Source: Mixophyes australis (taxonomy: Eukaryota > Chordata > Amphibia > Anura > Limnodynastidae). Taken from it: DNA of 64,000 nt. Location: positions 138,319,229-138,383,228 of the forward strand of contig JAVHZZ010000004.1 in the NCBI GenBank assembly GCA_036250195.1. The letters are read 5' to 3'. Positions 1 to 13,765 of this stretch are shown in pieces. A model generated the notes under the pieces. The model saw only the letters and a list, made by a program, of their open reading frames with translations, ran no database searches and had not been told where the DNA came from. The number at the start of each line of letters is the position of its first letter. The stretch's first letter is position 1. Both the position numbers and the translations under genes were made by a program.

Positions 1-182
1 TGCTCTAGAGCGGTCATGAAGCAAGGGCTTGCACCAGGATAAAGAAAATGGGGATACAAACATAAACAGCTATAACCAGCAATCACTTGTAAAGCTCTAT
101 ATAATGTATATTAAACAGATTTTTATGCAAAGGGACACCCTGATCTAGGAAAGAATATTTAGAGCGTTGTTATATATACGAA

Positions 183-542
183 CAGGCCCGGCGCTCCCAT
201 TAGGCAACCTTAGGCAGTTGTCTAGGGCGCCGGGACCTGCAGGGCGCCGCTGACTAGATTTTCTAATCTAGTCAGCGGTTCAAGAGAGAAGGGCAGCAGC
301 GGCGGGGTGCTGTTTTTCCATCTCACACTGACGTCAGTGATCATGTGATAGTCTGTCCGGCGGCGCCTCTGAGTTCTACCCTCCCCTCTCAGCATGCATC
401 GCGAGGAGCAGCTAGAGGAAGAAAAGGTAAGTAACATTTAATTATTCTTTTATCTGGTGAGCGGGGAGCGGGGGGTGGGCGGGGAGCGAGCAGCGGCGGC
501 GTTATTTTGCCTAGGGCGCCGGGAACCCTAGCACCGGCGCTG
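183..542. mobile_element. hAT-like MITE, 360 bp, with 8-bp TSD
   Basis: The ends are imperfect inverted repeats: CAGGCCCGGCGCT at the left, and CAGCGCCGGTGCT read inward from the right. Both sides carry the same 8-bp direct repeat TATACGAA (175-182 and 543-550), the target-site length made by hAT transposases. The interior is GC-rich, contains the short palindrome CTAGATT-TT-CTAATCTAG and has no coding capacity, so it must have been mobilised in trans. The opening 'ccattaggca' motif is shared with the larger elements at 48.6 and 52.0 kb, so the three appear to belong to one superfamily group. The boundaries are well supported; the family name is not known to me. Confidence 0.88.
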
Positions 543-550
543 TATACGAA

Positions 551-1207
551 GCATTAAATCACCCCCCCCCCCAAAAAAAAATATGCTTTATCCTCCAGTT
601 TTGAAACACTCACAATTCTTGATAAAGACTTTAAATACATACCCCTATTTCTGCATTGTAGTGCCTGTCATTTTGTTTTATGCAAATAAACTCTTACTAG
701 TAAACCATGCAAGCTTTATGTGATGAATAGCAGCCAATCAGGAATCTCTATTTTAAAATGGGAGTTATCTTCCATTTTATACAGAGCTCACAACAAACTG
801 GTCTGCAAGAAATGTGATGCTATGGAGTATATGTAAGTGTTCCTAATCCATATATGAAGCCTTGTTTGTCATCTTGCTGCAAGCAATTGCCTTCCACTAG
901 TAGTAATCTCAGGCTTCAATAGGCCTGGCTCCAGTATCTTAATACAGTGGGTGCAAATACTGGCTGGTGGTCTATATTTAACCTATGCTGGCCAAGGATA
1001 ACACACACTGTGCTAAGACAATCTGGATTTTATGACCGTGCTTTCCCCGAGCTACAAAAATGTACATATATATTTATACTCCTCTCTCTGAAAAAATAAG
1101 AAATAGCCACCCTACTACTATAAACCCTAAAGCTGCCTTTATACAATCCAAGAGTGAAAAGATAGTTCCCCCTCACAATGCCCTGAAAATGAAACACACA
1201 CACACAC

Positions 1208-1253
<46 letters not shown>

Positions 1254-4200
1254 CACATATATACATATATACACATATATACATATATAACAAAATAAAA
1301 ATATATCATTTATATAATTATAAATGCATTTTTAGTTTTGGTGTAATTTTTTTTAAGTACTATTTATAAAGGGGCCACAAATTCCTTAGTGATAGACATT
1401 TGTACACACACAGATCAGACATAATTTAACTTGTATTTATGTAACACTGCCCTACATAAAAGCATAAATAAGATGACTTATTTAATGATAGAAGGGGCCA
1501 ATAATTGTCAAGCACCTTTCATGGCAGTAAACAATCTGCTATGGCCACAATTTATCAGTAAGTTAACCTTTACCAATCTGGGACCGTGTTGCTTTGGCAG
1601 CTGAGTATCGCTCCACTGCCTCTGCAACACTGTCCAACAGCGGTGAAAGTTACTTACTATTTAACTGGTCTAGTCTTTGCCGGTCTCAGTCTGGCTGACT
1701 CGCGCATGCATAATGAACTTGTACTTTCAGTTCCCCTTGGTAAGAAAAAAAAATAAAAATAGAATATGGAGTTAAAATCTAAAATTTCTTTAAAAAAACT
1801 ATTCAACAGTGAAAATGTTTAATTTAAATAAAAAACATTTTTTTTCTCCCTTTGATAAATGTTCCTCATATCTACTAAAAGCCAAAAAATATATACAAGT
1901 ATCAGAGTATATTGACTCTATATTGTATTTACAGCACAGTGCCACCCCAATAAATAGATCACTGTAGACTACAGGGACCTACCATAGCAATAGCTCACTA
2001 TTACATAAATTGATACATATATTCAAAAATCAAGATTTTTTTCCTTCAATGCCATGTTATGTTTAAAAAAAATCCAAAAAACATACAAAAAACCCTACAT
2101 TTTAAAGCTGTAGTTTTTATTGCTCTCTTAATAATACATCAAAGTATGCACTGACTATGGATTACATCCTCCCATCCCCGACTCACTCATTCCAACGCCC
2201 TCTAAAGTAGATTATAGCCATTATAATCTGACTTTGAATACAGTTTAATGGTTTATCCTGTAAACCAGCTAGGAATTCTTGGGATTTAATATTCACATCA
2301 TATTTAATTGCTGGATAATTAGAGCACGTGTAGATGAGGAACCACATAAATCTGTTATTAAAGAACACCCCTTTGGTGAGACAAGTAATGGGATGCCTAG
2401 ATAAGATCTGCCTGGGAAAGATTAAATAATAAAAGGACGCGCTAACAAGTACTCCCTCCTACTGCAGCCAGTGTCATACAGAGCTCATGTACTCAGAACA
2501 TTACATAAATAATTGCTAGTTTTGGTCCAATCACTTCTTATTAAAGCACTATGAAACCACTCACAAGCTGGTGCCCACAGTAATCTGTTCTAATAGAGCA
2601 GAAAAAGAAACAACAGCATGTAGCTGCTTTACAAGAGTGACAGACACAATGAATAAGACATAAGTGATGGAGTATGCAGAGGAATTACTGAGCACAATCC
2701 ACATGATTAATATAGTCTAATTCTACATATACTCTAAGAAATAATAAATATAAAATACATAAAATGTGGGCACCTACACAATAAGTTGGTGAATAAACGT
2801 TACATCCATTTAATGCTCGCAACAAGAGAAGACAAGTGCCAATAGCAGCAGTTCCTTCAGCTGGATCATGCAGGGATGGAAACACAGCACCTGCTTACAA
2901 ACATGCCCTGAAGGCCATTGTCGTAAGATGTTGAAAGTGAATTCTGTAGTGAAGACAGCACCTAATTAACCAGGTGCCACAGCCATATAACCATGTCCAT
3001 ATTTTACAATACCTGCAAAACACCTTCATTTTTGCAGGGGACTCAACGTTCTTCAGATTCTGGAACGCTGTAAAACAAACACATCAGCAGTTCCAGTGAC
3101 TAGGGGAAAAAAGGAGATTTCCTTGCTGCAGCATCCACTTAACTAAATCTGTTACATCTTATTGCTATAAGCAGCAAATTAAGAGGGATGTACTTTTCTA
3201 ACTTGTAGTACTCCGGCCACTGCAACCAGAGACCATGTGACTGGCTTGCAGTCTCCTAGGTTACAAAAAACACACTGTACAAATCGCTAAAAACATACCC
3301 AGCAGCAGGCCCTATGTCTCACCAATTACTGGCCTGTTATGCTTTATCATGGTCAGAACCCCTTTAGCTTTTAAGAGTCGAGAGATCTCCTGACGGCAAC
3401 TGGATTTTTATCCTCTTGTTCCTCTCAATACATAGACAAACTTTTATTAAGCTGTGTTTTATATTAAATCACTTATTTAATTGTGTAGTAGTTGGACTTT
3501 CTACTTGCTGCATAATACAAAACCATGCAGCAGTCTATGTCTGAGCCAGTAACGCACATTCACTTCATCATTTAAAAACAAACCTGCTACTTGGCAGAAG
3601 TAATGATCTGAGCTATATCACATTGTGAGGGTTACACATGCTACAGTGCATGTGCTTATATTATGAGGATAATCGCTATCACAACCACCAAGAATCCGGT
3701 TTGATGTAGACAACAGCTCCTAACCAAATGTAATCTGTAATACAGAGATTCTTCTAGATAGTCAAATGAAAAGAAAACAAAAAGCACTAAACCCACAAAA
3801 CACTAAACCATGACTAAAAATAACGGGTCACTAAGACACAAACATTACAGGAGAAAGTGCTCTGTGTTTAAAATATAGAGAGGAGCACAGATTGTGCTAA
3901 CCCAAACATTGTCAGTTCCTCATGAAACCACTTTCTTCTTATCTACATACACAGACAAGCCACAGCTCACACACAGGAACCACATGCACTTCAATTATTT
4001 CCTGCTCATCTCACTATTGTTTCCTCTCAGGAAAACCACAATGTGAAGGGTTAGATGCAGCACCACCGAGCAGCATAACATGTATATAGTGACAAAGAAC
4101 TGCAAAGTCTGTCTGACAAACCAGAAAATGTCATTAAGAAATGAAATATTTAGGCTATTAATTAGAATACCACTTGCTTTTAAATGGAAATTATATAATT

Positions 4201-4629
4201 TCACTGACATCCCACTACAAAACTGTATAATTTGTCAATGACTTACAGAATATCATTGTGGCAGGGTACCAAGTAAGTAATCATAAGGGTTTGTCCAGCC
4301 CACTTACTCACTCCAACCACTTACAGCTTAGCTGTCCGCAATGTGATGTGGCTGACCAGCCAATGCAGTCATTCAGCGGTGAGGCTATGGCTACGGCTAT
4401 TTTATAATAAAGGGGTTAATTAGGGATTATACTTGTTGGTTTTCTATGTGTTGCCCTATGCTGCCTTGCTGCTGAGGCATATTAATTATGTGGGCCAAGT
4501 ACACATGCTGGAAACCAATTTGAAATAAACAGGCCTTTGAAATGATTAAGAAAATCTACAAGATTTTGAAGGCATCACTGGTGAAATCCCTTTAACGGAT
4601 TTCATTATGGTAATTATCAAATTTTATTA
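551..4629. other. AT-rich non-coding DNA, presumed intron
   Basis: There is no ORF of credible length, no recognisable exon and no RNA gene. The only structured piece is the CA/TA microsatellite listed separately. If the first exon at 36.1 kb is real, this stretch is intron of that gene or lies beyond it. Confidence 0.5.
1193..1290. repeat. (CA)n(TA)n compound microsatellite
   Basis: A run of CA repeats passes into about 20 TA units and then interrupted TA/CA units. Short ORFs read through it on both strands are products of the repeat (Tyr-Ile runs) and are not genes. Confidence 0.97.
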
Positions 4630-4925
4630 AAATGTATCTTTACTCCTCTCACTTCTTCCTTGACCCACTTCAATCTGGCTTTCGCTCCGTCCTCTCAACC
4701 AAAACCACTCTCATTAAAGTTACTAACGACCTCTCTGCTAGATCTAAGGTACACCACTCCTTTTCGACCCCTCTGCTGCCTTTGTTCCCCAAGATTCTGT
4801 TCTTGGCACCCTGTTTTTCTCCTTTTACACCTCCTCCCTTGGCTATCTCATCAGCTTCTCTGGCCTCCTGTACCACTCAAACCTATCTTTCTATCCTTCC
4901 CTGACCTCATCTCTCTTGGTTCCTG
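4630..4925 (+). pseudogene. L2/CR1-like LINE reverse transcriptase remnant
   Basis: Conceptual translation gives DPLQSGFRSVLSTKTTLIKV followed by TNDL, close to the conserved 'D-x-LQ-GFR-x3-ST-T-L' block of non-LTR retrotransposon RTs of the CR1/L2 group. About 60 bp on, in another frame, are VPQDSVLGTLFFSFYTSSLG and a degenerate 'YHS' block, which resemble the next motif PQGSVLGPLLF-LYTS. The catalytic YADD is not recognisable. The two blocks are too close together and in different frames, so this is a deleted, frameshifted fragment without function. A tRNA-derived SINE begins only a few bases downstream, so the two may have been inserted or duplicated together. Confidence 0.75.
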
Positions 4926-4933
4926 CTCATCTA

Positions 4934-5276
4934 GGGCAGCACATTGGCCTAGTGGTTAGCACTTCTGCCTCACAGCACTGGGGTCATGAGATCGATTCCC
5001 GACCATGGCCTTATCTGAGTGGAGTTTGTATGTTCTCCCTGTGTGTGTGGGTTTCCTCCGGGTGCTCCGGTTTCCTCCCACACTCCAAAAACATACTTGT
5101 AGGTTAATTGGCTGCTATCAAAATTGACCCTAGTCTCTCCCTCTCTGACTGTGTGAGTGTGTCTATATTAGAGAATTTAGACTATACGCTCCAATGGGGC
5201 AGGGTCTGATGTGAATGAGTTCTATGTACAGCGCTGCAGAATTAGTGGCGCTATATAAATAAATGAGGATGATGAT
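4934..5276 (+). mobile_element. tRNA-derived SINE, copy 1, near full length
   Basis: The head resembles a tRNA gene with an internal pol III promoter: box A-like TGGCCTAGTGG at 4945-4955 and box B-like GATCGATTC at about 4990-4998. The middle is a conserved block (CTCCGGGTGCTCCGG and TTTCCTCCCACACTCC), and the tail runs from the 'gcgctatataaataaatga' segment into a short (GAT)n end. Four other copies in this window share the same order in one or the other orientation. The central block is widespread in lower vertebrates, but I cannot give a family name with confidence. Confidence 0.8.
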
Positions 5277-8200
5277 CTGTTAGGTCTACTGTTGAAAAAG
5301 CGATTTTATTTGCAGGTGGTCCGCGGCAGGTATTTGTATGCATGTCAGGAAGTTGCTCCTGCTGTATTAACAAGGTTATTCAAGTTTAAATTATTTTTCT
5401 TCGCAATTGCGTATGTAACATAAAATAATACGGTTTGTGGGCACATTCACAAGTGTCTGAGAAGTGTCAAGCACACGCATCTGCTACTCGTTCAGACCTG
5501 AATGGATCTTCAACTCTGAAGCCAGCATACATACGCATACACTTGCGTGAGACTTTTTTCAATTGCAAGTTATGCTTACACTTATGTTACACTTTGAAAC
5601 AGCCCCACAGTGTGCCCGACTAGTATAATAATACAATATCCACTGTACAATACAAAAATGGTGTATACTATTAAACACTGTAGAGTATCACACTCACATT
5701 AGGGCACTGAGTTGGGAAGAGATATAGTAGCAGACAAATAAAATTATTACCAGCCAAAATAAAAAGCAAAAAGGGTGACTCCGGCTAGTGTACTAAAAAA
5801 GAACATTTCCAGTTATGTCCCCTAAATAAAACACTAATAATTAACTGGAAATATGATTTACAGCTTGTGCTCCAAAATCATCCTTGCTTCATGTAAAGAA
5901 AAACCAACGAAATTCAATGCATTTTGAAACATGCAACATACATTATTCCATTTAAGAAAAAACAATAAAAAAAACAAACCACACAACACATGTGCAGTAG
6001 TTTGCTCTTCCAAGAGGTCAAATGTGAAAGTCTACAATACAGTGATATGGAAACCCAAGACAGCTGCCTACATATATGCCAGCCTCCTGCATGCACAGGT
6101 CAAACACTAGGCTTTCATGTCACTAACGATCATGTTACACACAGGAGATAGGATTCCGCCCATCCTCCACCACAATTAAATCATACCCACTCCCTAATGA
6201 TTAAGTGCAAACTAAACAAATGGCAAGAGTTTAACATACAGGACAGCAAATGGTTAATCAAGTTAGGATTATCCCTAGTCAGTGTTTAAACATTTTGTAA
6301 TATATGTTTTTTTTCATAGTCTAATGCTGCCCATAGACTGCGATAACAGTGACTGTGTGGGAAAACTGGTAAAATCACAATGTGGCATTACTCTGCCCAC
6401 TCTGCCCATCTTAATCAATGTTAAATATGTGAAATATTGTGAGAAGGGTTCCATTGTTATACCATAAAACAAATTCAAACACCGTGGAGTTTGATTTTAG
6501 CAAGTGTATGTAGTTTCCCCTTACATTACCAGGAGGAAAAAAAAAAAAAAAAAAAAAGATGTTCTAGTCCTGTGGAAGCCAAGAGTTAATCCAATGATTG
6601 TGCCTCCCCGCCTATATGAGCTATTAGCAGGGAGGAGGAAGAGACTTAATTTCCGCACATTAGTTGGGCTTATTCAAGCAAGGCTCCTGGAATAACTTGC
6701 CGTGCATGCTATTTCACCAGGCCGCTAGAGAAATCCAATTGATCGCCTTATTAAAAACGTTCTCAGAGTCCCCCTGCATTCTGATTACATTTGTAAGATG
6801 AAAAGGCATGGTTACTTCTGAAAACTTACAGCAAATGTTAAGCTCGGTCATCAGCTCAGTAGGTGAAATTATAAGTTACAAAATATGACGACTATAGGAC
6901 TAAAATGGATTTCCTCCAACTCAAAGCCCTAATGCGAGTGTGATACTCTACCATTTTTCTATTGTACACTGGATATTGATTATTACTGGGAAATAACAAA
7001 AAAGTATAGTGACAGAATGTAAATATAATGTAGAAGGACTGGTGGATTCATGTCTCAATTCCACTAATTATACCAAGCATTACATTCTATAAATAAAATT
7101 GTATAATAGAGTAGGATCACCAATGCGGATAAATTGAGATTTCATCTTTCCAGCAAACTAGTCACCTTTAAATCAACTTCGTACAAAGTTAATGTGTGAA
7201 TATATACAGTGCAAGTAAAGGACAATGCCATTGACAATATTTTTTGGGTGGTTGAAGTCTGAAAACCAGATTGTGGTATTCCTATCACTACTTTGGAGGG
7301 ACAACACCAGAAATATAAAGTAGGAAATGGATACTATCTATGAAATCTATTATAATCAGAGCTGTGAGATACAAAAACTTGTATGCTATCCCACTCGCCA
7401 CATCGTGCTCAAACGTAGGCATTAGGTTACGCATGAGAATTAAGCAGTCTAGGAATGTAAATGTATACTTTGGAGCAGGGTTTCTTTATGCACAAGGTAT
7501 TTAAAAAGGTAGTTACTAATGCTATCTTGTCCACATGTAAAAACGATTGACTTCCTTCAAATAGGAATAGCTTATTTCACTGTGCAGTTTACAGTTCTAT
7601 TGAGAGCATGAGAATCGCGGAATGATGCATAAGCATGAACCTTTGCATATAACACACTGTGTGTTCATGCAGTGTATGCAATACTCGGAACAGAATTAGC
7701 AAGCTAGTGTCTGGTTCTCTGCAGTATAAGGCGTAAGGTCTCATGTGACCTTGGACAAACCAATGTAAGAGCTGAACTAGATTTGCCTCCCTGTGATACT
7801 ACTAAGCCAGCATTTTAGCCTTACTGCACAATCTAATTTCAGTATCAATGTGCTGGTGAAGAGTTTTTTTTTTTGTACTCCCTAGTGTGCTATTTATATT
7901 CACAGGCGAACACAGAACTACAAACATTTCTACACTTTCAAGGGTAAGCTACACACAGGTGACCAGTTACAAACACACTATAGAGAGTTTTTCAATCAGC
8001 CAATTGGCAAAATCTCACACCTCAATTAGTAGATCTAGGGTATAGGGGGTAGGGGTGGGGGCAGGAATATAATTTAGGAGTTTATTTTATTTTTAAAATA
8101 ATAGAGACACTAAATGGATTAGTGTGCTGTAGGTATTTATTTTAAACCATAACAAAAGCACACAAGTGAGATGCTAAGGGGCCAGGCTGACACACAAAAT

Positions 8201-10693
8201 GAACCAATATGAAAAGGTGTCACAGATAAAAATATAAAAGTTGCCATACCTTTACATGTACAATTGCTATTCAAATATAAGGACAGGAAGAGCTGTGTGC
8301 AGAGGAAAACATGTCTCCTCATGATCTCAAATAGCATCAGTGTTCATAGGAGCTTGAAACGTTACACATGTATTTATTTATGGTATCTGTAACTCCTATC
8401 TATAAAGCAACTTGCATCTTAAGTTTAAGGTTTAAGTAACTTGCAACTGCCACTTTATATTTCATTTCTCCTGAGTTTGCAAACACTATAACTGTGCTTT
8501 GTACAAAACCGTCAATGTGGCAAGAAAATAGTTAAGCATGCCTAAGCAGAGTCCTGCCTTTACACACCTCTAAGTCTATCCAAAAAGCACAATAGCAGGG
8601 CCTCTGCTTTGTGTGGCCACCTAAATGATACCATATGGGGCCTCTGGTCTCTGGGAGAGTTTTCCTTGGAAGCCTAAATGAAGACATTTGTGTTCCTTTC
8701 CCCACCCCCCTCTCCGCTCTCTCCACTAAAGTACACACAGCTCACACAAGCTACCTCTTGTGCTCTCCCCCTTTCTGTTTACGCCTTTCCAGAGCTTTGA
8801 AACGGGTCCTTTATGTCCCCACAGTGGAAAAACACTCTGAGCCGCAGCTTCTCTCACAATGTACGCAGCCAATTAAACAGGAAAGCAATACCTGGTTCAA
8901 AGTTTGGCTCCCTAAGTGGCACATTCCAGCAGTCGGGATAGGGGCCAGAGAAAGATCAGCTTACGTTCAGGTCGCAAGAAACCAGATTTTATTTGATTTC
9001 ACTCCTTTCTTTTTGTGGCAATATTTAATTACATTAAAAGCAAAGGTCAAATGAATAAAACCATATTTCTGAACAGTGATGTGAAGGGGACTATCCAGCT
9101 ACTTGACAAGCTATAATGAGCATAGAAGATTTCAAATCATTAATGTTATCATTGTCATTAGAAAGACATGCATGTAGTATACCATAGAGGGGGAAAAAAC
9201 AACTAATAAAGTTTAATTTTACTAGTGTAGTCAGTTTAACCATTTTAGGTGACAGAACTGTCAGTTCAGAGCATAGAGCAAATTAACATTTTTCAATTAA
9301 GAATTCAAATCAGATTGTGTTTTCTTTACAAAATGTGCTGCAAGAGCGCTCATGGTGACTGCAGAGGGAGAAATACAGTGCGGTATTAATGCCATGCACA
9401 TGGGCTACATGTTTCTGGACAGGGACAAATGAAAGGAGGAGGAGAATATGCTTTAGCTGTACTGACATAATATTAAGCATTGCTTTAATTAAACTGTTGG
9501 AAGAGGTCATGGCATCTAGGGGAAGAGGAGGAGGCGGATCAGGGAAGATAAGAAATGGATTTACACCCTTACAGTGTCTGCAAATCATTACTGCAACATG
9601 CAATTTAGTAAAGACAAGGAGATGTCCAATTTTTACTGACAACTAGCTTTGTGTTCTTCCTTCTCTAAAGCATTCATTTAAACAAAGAAAATTTAAAACA
9701 ATGTGCCGGTATTTCACTTTCTTCCATAGAAGTATTCATTTCCCTACAAGAAAAAAGTCATTAAGCACTGTTGGCTTTAATGCATAGATCAGAAAAATGT
9801 TGACTTTTTTTGAGAGAGAACACTGCCCCCCTATTTGGAGTGGGGGATAATAGTAGCCATCTGGGTAGTGGCACCCCAGTTACTGCTCTGTTAGTATATA
9901 GTACAATAGGTTCCACTTTACTTAGCATGACCTTCCAAACCCAATTTTTTAATCAATATCTTACATAATGTAATGTTAACTTTCCCTGCTTGAATACAGA
10001 TGTCAACGTTGTAAAGACCAAAATATTTGCAGGGTGACCGCACAACCCATTTATAGGCACGTTGTATTAAGGTAACGGTGGCCACAGGATTTATTCTGTA
10101 GTTCTGGAATGTTTTTACCTTTAAAAGGGAGCATGCGTGGAGGAAGGAAGAGATCATAGACAGTGTCAGTGCAGGCTCAGTTGTAGAAAGACTCAGAGGT
10201 TAAGTATTGCTACCTGTAATACCTTACTTCTACCTACTATCTAATATTGGACCATGTTAACCTGACAAAATGCCTGCATGCTCCTGCATATTGGTTACAA
10301 CTCAAAAAAGCTGTAGTATGCAGTTTTTAAATTATGATAAGCGACGTACGCATATAGCTATTTTTACATGCCAGTATTGCTGTGTTTACCAGATCTTTAC
10401 ACTGCTCAGGATATTTTTTTATGTACTGGTGATACCACCGTACAACATCTGATTTTTAAAGTTGTTGCTTACAACTAAGAAATCTATGCAGGAGAAGAGC
10501 AACGAGACTTCATCCAGTTTTCCTACATTTTCTTGTAGAACGGGCCTTACATATTTATATACTTTTGCAGAGCTCTTTTGAATTAGGAAACAAAGGCCCA
10601 TTTTATATTGTACAGGTCGCCTACTTGCACTGATGGAAGACAATTTGAGGGCTGAAAAAAAAAAAAAGTTATGAGAAGCCTATCAACATCACT
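5277..10693. other. Presumed intronic DNA with one long inverted-repeat pair
   Basis: No gene was found. Short ORFs, including those of 60-139 codons near 8.1-9.1 kb, have no domain, motif or splice context. A poly(A) run lies at 6538-6556. Segments 5624-5716 and 6914-6986 are inverted copies of each other and are listed as a repeat. Confidence 0.5.
5624..6986. repeat. Inverted-repeat pair, possible TIRs of a 1.36-kb element
   Basis: The segment from 5624 (AATAATACAATATCC, then ACTGTACAATACAAAAATGG, to 'agtatcacactcacattagggc' at about 5705) reappears as the reverse complement at 6914-6986, with a small internal deletion and scattered mismatches. The arms face inward and are separated by about 1.2 kb of non-coding DNA. 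No flanking target duplication was recognised, so these could be the ends of a decayed DNA transposon or two independent copies of one repeat. Confidence 0.55.
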
Positions 10694-11042
10694 ATCATCA
10701 TCATTTATTTATATAGCGCCACTAATTCCGCAGCGCTGTACAGAGAACTCACTCAGATCAGTCCTTACCCCTTTGGAGCTTACAGTCTAAATTCCCTAAT
10801 ATAAACACACACTCACACACAGACAGAGAGAGAGAGGGAGACAGACAGGGAGAGATAGACTAGGGTCAATTTTGATAGCAGCCAATTAACCTACCAGTAT
10901 GTTTTTTGGAGTGTGGGAGGAAACCCACGCAAACACAGGGAGAACATACAAACTCCACACATATAAGGCCATGGGCAGGGCTCAAACTCATGACCCCAGT
11001 GCTGTGGGACAGAAGTTCTAACCACTAGGCCACTGTGCAGCC
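10694..11042 (-). mobile_element. tRNA-derived SINE, copy 2, inverted
   Basis: Reverse-oriented copy of the SINE at 4.93 kb. The (ATC)n tail comes first, then 'tatagcgccactaattccgc', the central block (cut by a deletion that removes the 'ggagcacccggaggaaaccc' step), and the tRNA-like head ending at 'ccactaggccactgtgcagc'. A short CA/GA-rich expansion occurs near 10,807-10,850. Confidence 0.8.
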
Positions 11043-13440
11043 TATGAATTCACTAGGGACTAATGACATCGCTAAAAGAATGACACACACAGTGAACAAA
11101 AATGCCTCACTAACCTCTATTGAATTTATAGACTGAATGTTTGTTCAGCCCACAAAATGGCTGCCTATAGTTGAGTCATGTGCACTTGAACAGTATTTTC
11201 TATTTACACACACCAACATATGTGATCCTGTTACTGGTTCATTACTGTTATGTCAAGCAAAAACAGTAAATGTTTGGAAGCTATCCATTAATTCATGTTC
11301 AATTTTATGGAGAAACAAAAATTAGGCTATATTTTACCAATAATACATTCAGGGGCGGATCCAGAGTGGGATGATTGTGGTCATTGGGCTTTGACTCCAG
11401 AGTGCTAATAGAGATGCACTCCATGCTGGAATGCATGTGTGTTTCCTGTATGGAAACTTGGTTGAATCAAACTAGTGTGGAAACCTAGCCAGCCCAATAA
11501 GATAGAGAGATGATGGGCTGGCAGTAGGTAGGAAGCACCCATGCATTCCAGGTATGCAGCTCTTCTGTAGGGATCGGAATCAAATTGGGGGGAGCCAGAA
11601 TGTCCTTTCATGTGAGGCACAGGAAAAAGCTAAGGTAAAAGGACAAGCAATATTTTAAAGCAAATCAATTTCTAAAAATCTGTAAAATCAATAAAAATAT
11701 AAATTTTTTTAGAATTATATCCATCCAACTGGCATACAGATTGGATGGAAATACCATAAACATCAAGAGCAGGGCTCAAAACCAATGCCTTCCAATGCCC
11801 TGGTTTAGGGTGGCTGGAAGGCTAGTGAAGGCTCAATAGTTGATGTGGGACCTGGCATGATACCAATAAATTTTTCCCATAACTTCTGCGCACACAAAAT
11901 TTTTGCTCTCCTAAACACATGCAATAAAAACAACAAGCCGTTTGGGAGACAACCAAAAGAAGCCACGAGAAGACAGCCATCTCAGATGGAACAAACCATG
12001 GAAAGGTTAAATAAAGTACACTGTCATTCAACACATTTCTTCTAAAAAAAAGTCTAATTGCTGGAGCATAGGCTAAACTAAAATGTAACAAATTTCACAA
12101 ATGTTTTAAAATCCACAATAGGGGGTTTGGGAATGAGATGATAATGGAGGAAGACTGCACATAACTGCCTGCATTTAAACATTTCTGTTAAATTTATGCA
12201 TGAAATTCACATTAAAAATGCACAGATTTCCCTTTAACGGTACAATTCACATTGTGTTCAGAACTGTGTTAACATTTCTAAACACAGGATATAATATTTG
12301 TACTGTGTTAATGTGCGTCAGACCATGTCTAGATGGATGTTTGTTTTTTATTAAAATGTGACACTGTGATATACTTCATATATGTAGCAAAAAAAATAAC
12401 AAAAAAAAAACAACAACTTTAGAGATCACCAGGTACAGGCATAGAAAATGTGAGCTGCCTTATTTCCATCACTACTGGACGTGCACCAAGAGAAAAATAA
12501 CACCTATTGAGTTTCTGTTTAAAATGCTGTGGATTAAAATGTACCCGTTTACTTGGTCATAGTTGTGGCAGCCATTTGGTAAGCAAGACAAAGAGCCATA
12601 AGAGTGCTACCTATACATTCACTTGGAGTGAAGGACAAAGGCCCAAAGTTCAAAAGGAGTAGACCAATAGTTTCTTGCTTCTGGGACATTTATTGCTACT
12701 TCAAGCAAATAGGACCGTTTCATACAAAAGTACCATACATGAGAAATTAGATAGCCTTAAGATTTGTCCCCCTGTTTGTGGATTTATGGCTGTAGGTTAC
12801 CAATATCTTTCATTCATGTTCAACAAATATATGTAAACAGTACTGTGAATGGAAACAAGGGACTACTGAGTGAAAAATACATGCCTAATTTCCCTTAGAC
12901 ATTCTCACTATACATATCTAATGACCAGTAATTCTCTTGATTACTTTCATTCCAAAATGAGATGATATAAGTTCACCTAAAATGAGTGCCTATGAAAACA
13001 CATGTATGGATGCGTTTATGAAAATGCTGCACATGGAAAACAAAAATAATTGTGCTACAACCCATAACAACCAGACAGTTGCCATCGTTTTCTAAGACTT
13101 ACAAGAAACAGGACAATTAGATTCTGATTGGTTGCTATAGATTACAACTTGTCCCTCTGCAGTACTTCCTAAAGAAACCACATTGTAAACAGGAATGAGG
13201 AAAGGTTGTAGACTAATTTGTTTGCTCTGTTGCTGTGGATTTCATTTCACATGGCCATGGGATTGGGGCAGGGGTACCACGTGACGTGCTGCCCAAATGC
13301 ACTTGCTCATTCTCCTCTGGTGGAAGAGGCATTCTGAAGTATGCTCTGATGCCAACTGGCTGTGTGTCTGTTGACCAACATCAGAGCTTCACGGCATCAC
13401 ACAACAGTATGGACATTTAAGTGCATGGGGGTTGGGGACA
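11043..13440. other. Presumed intronic DNA with minor repeat fragments
   Basis: No gene was supported. CAGGGGCGGATCCAG at 11,350 looks like an hAT-type terminus, but no partner end or 8-bp duplication was found. 'gattctgattggttgctata' near 13,120 matches one arm of the foldback at 45.7 kb. Confidence 0.45.
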
Positions 13441-13765
13441 ATCATCATCTATTTATTTATATAGCGCCACTAATTCCGCAGCGTTGTACAGAGAACTCAT
13501 TCACATCAGTCCCTGCCCCATTGGAGCTTACAGTCTAAATTCCCTAACATACACAGACCGAGAGAGACTAAGGGCAATTTAATAGAATCCAATTAACCAA
13601 CAGTATGTTTTTGGAGTGTGGGAGGAAACCGGAGCACCCGGAGGAAACCCACGCAAACACAGGGAGAACATACAAACTCCACACAGATAAGGCCATGGTT
13701 GGAAACCGAACTCATGATCCCAGTGCTGTAAGGCAGAAGTGAAAACCACTAAGCCACCGTTCTGA
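13441..13765 (-). mobile_element. tRNA-derived SINE, copy 3, inverted
   Basis: Third copy, in the same inverted orientation as the one at 10.7 kb and lacking the CA expansion. The central block is complete, including GGAGCACCCGGAGGAAACCC. The tRNA-like head ends near 'ccactaagccaccgttctg'. Confidence 0.8.

Noticed and set aside
4945..4998. A tRNA gene
   Set aside because: Boxes A and B are present but no cloverleaf with acceptor and anticodon stems can be drawn; it is the head of a SINE.
8635..9054. 139-codon ORF
   Set aside because: No motif, no splice or promoter context, and a Lys/Phe-rich C-terminus from AT-rich DNA.
11350..11620. An hAT element starting CAGGGGCGGATCCAG
   Set aside because: No matching inverted end and no 8-bp duplication were found.
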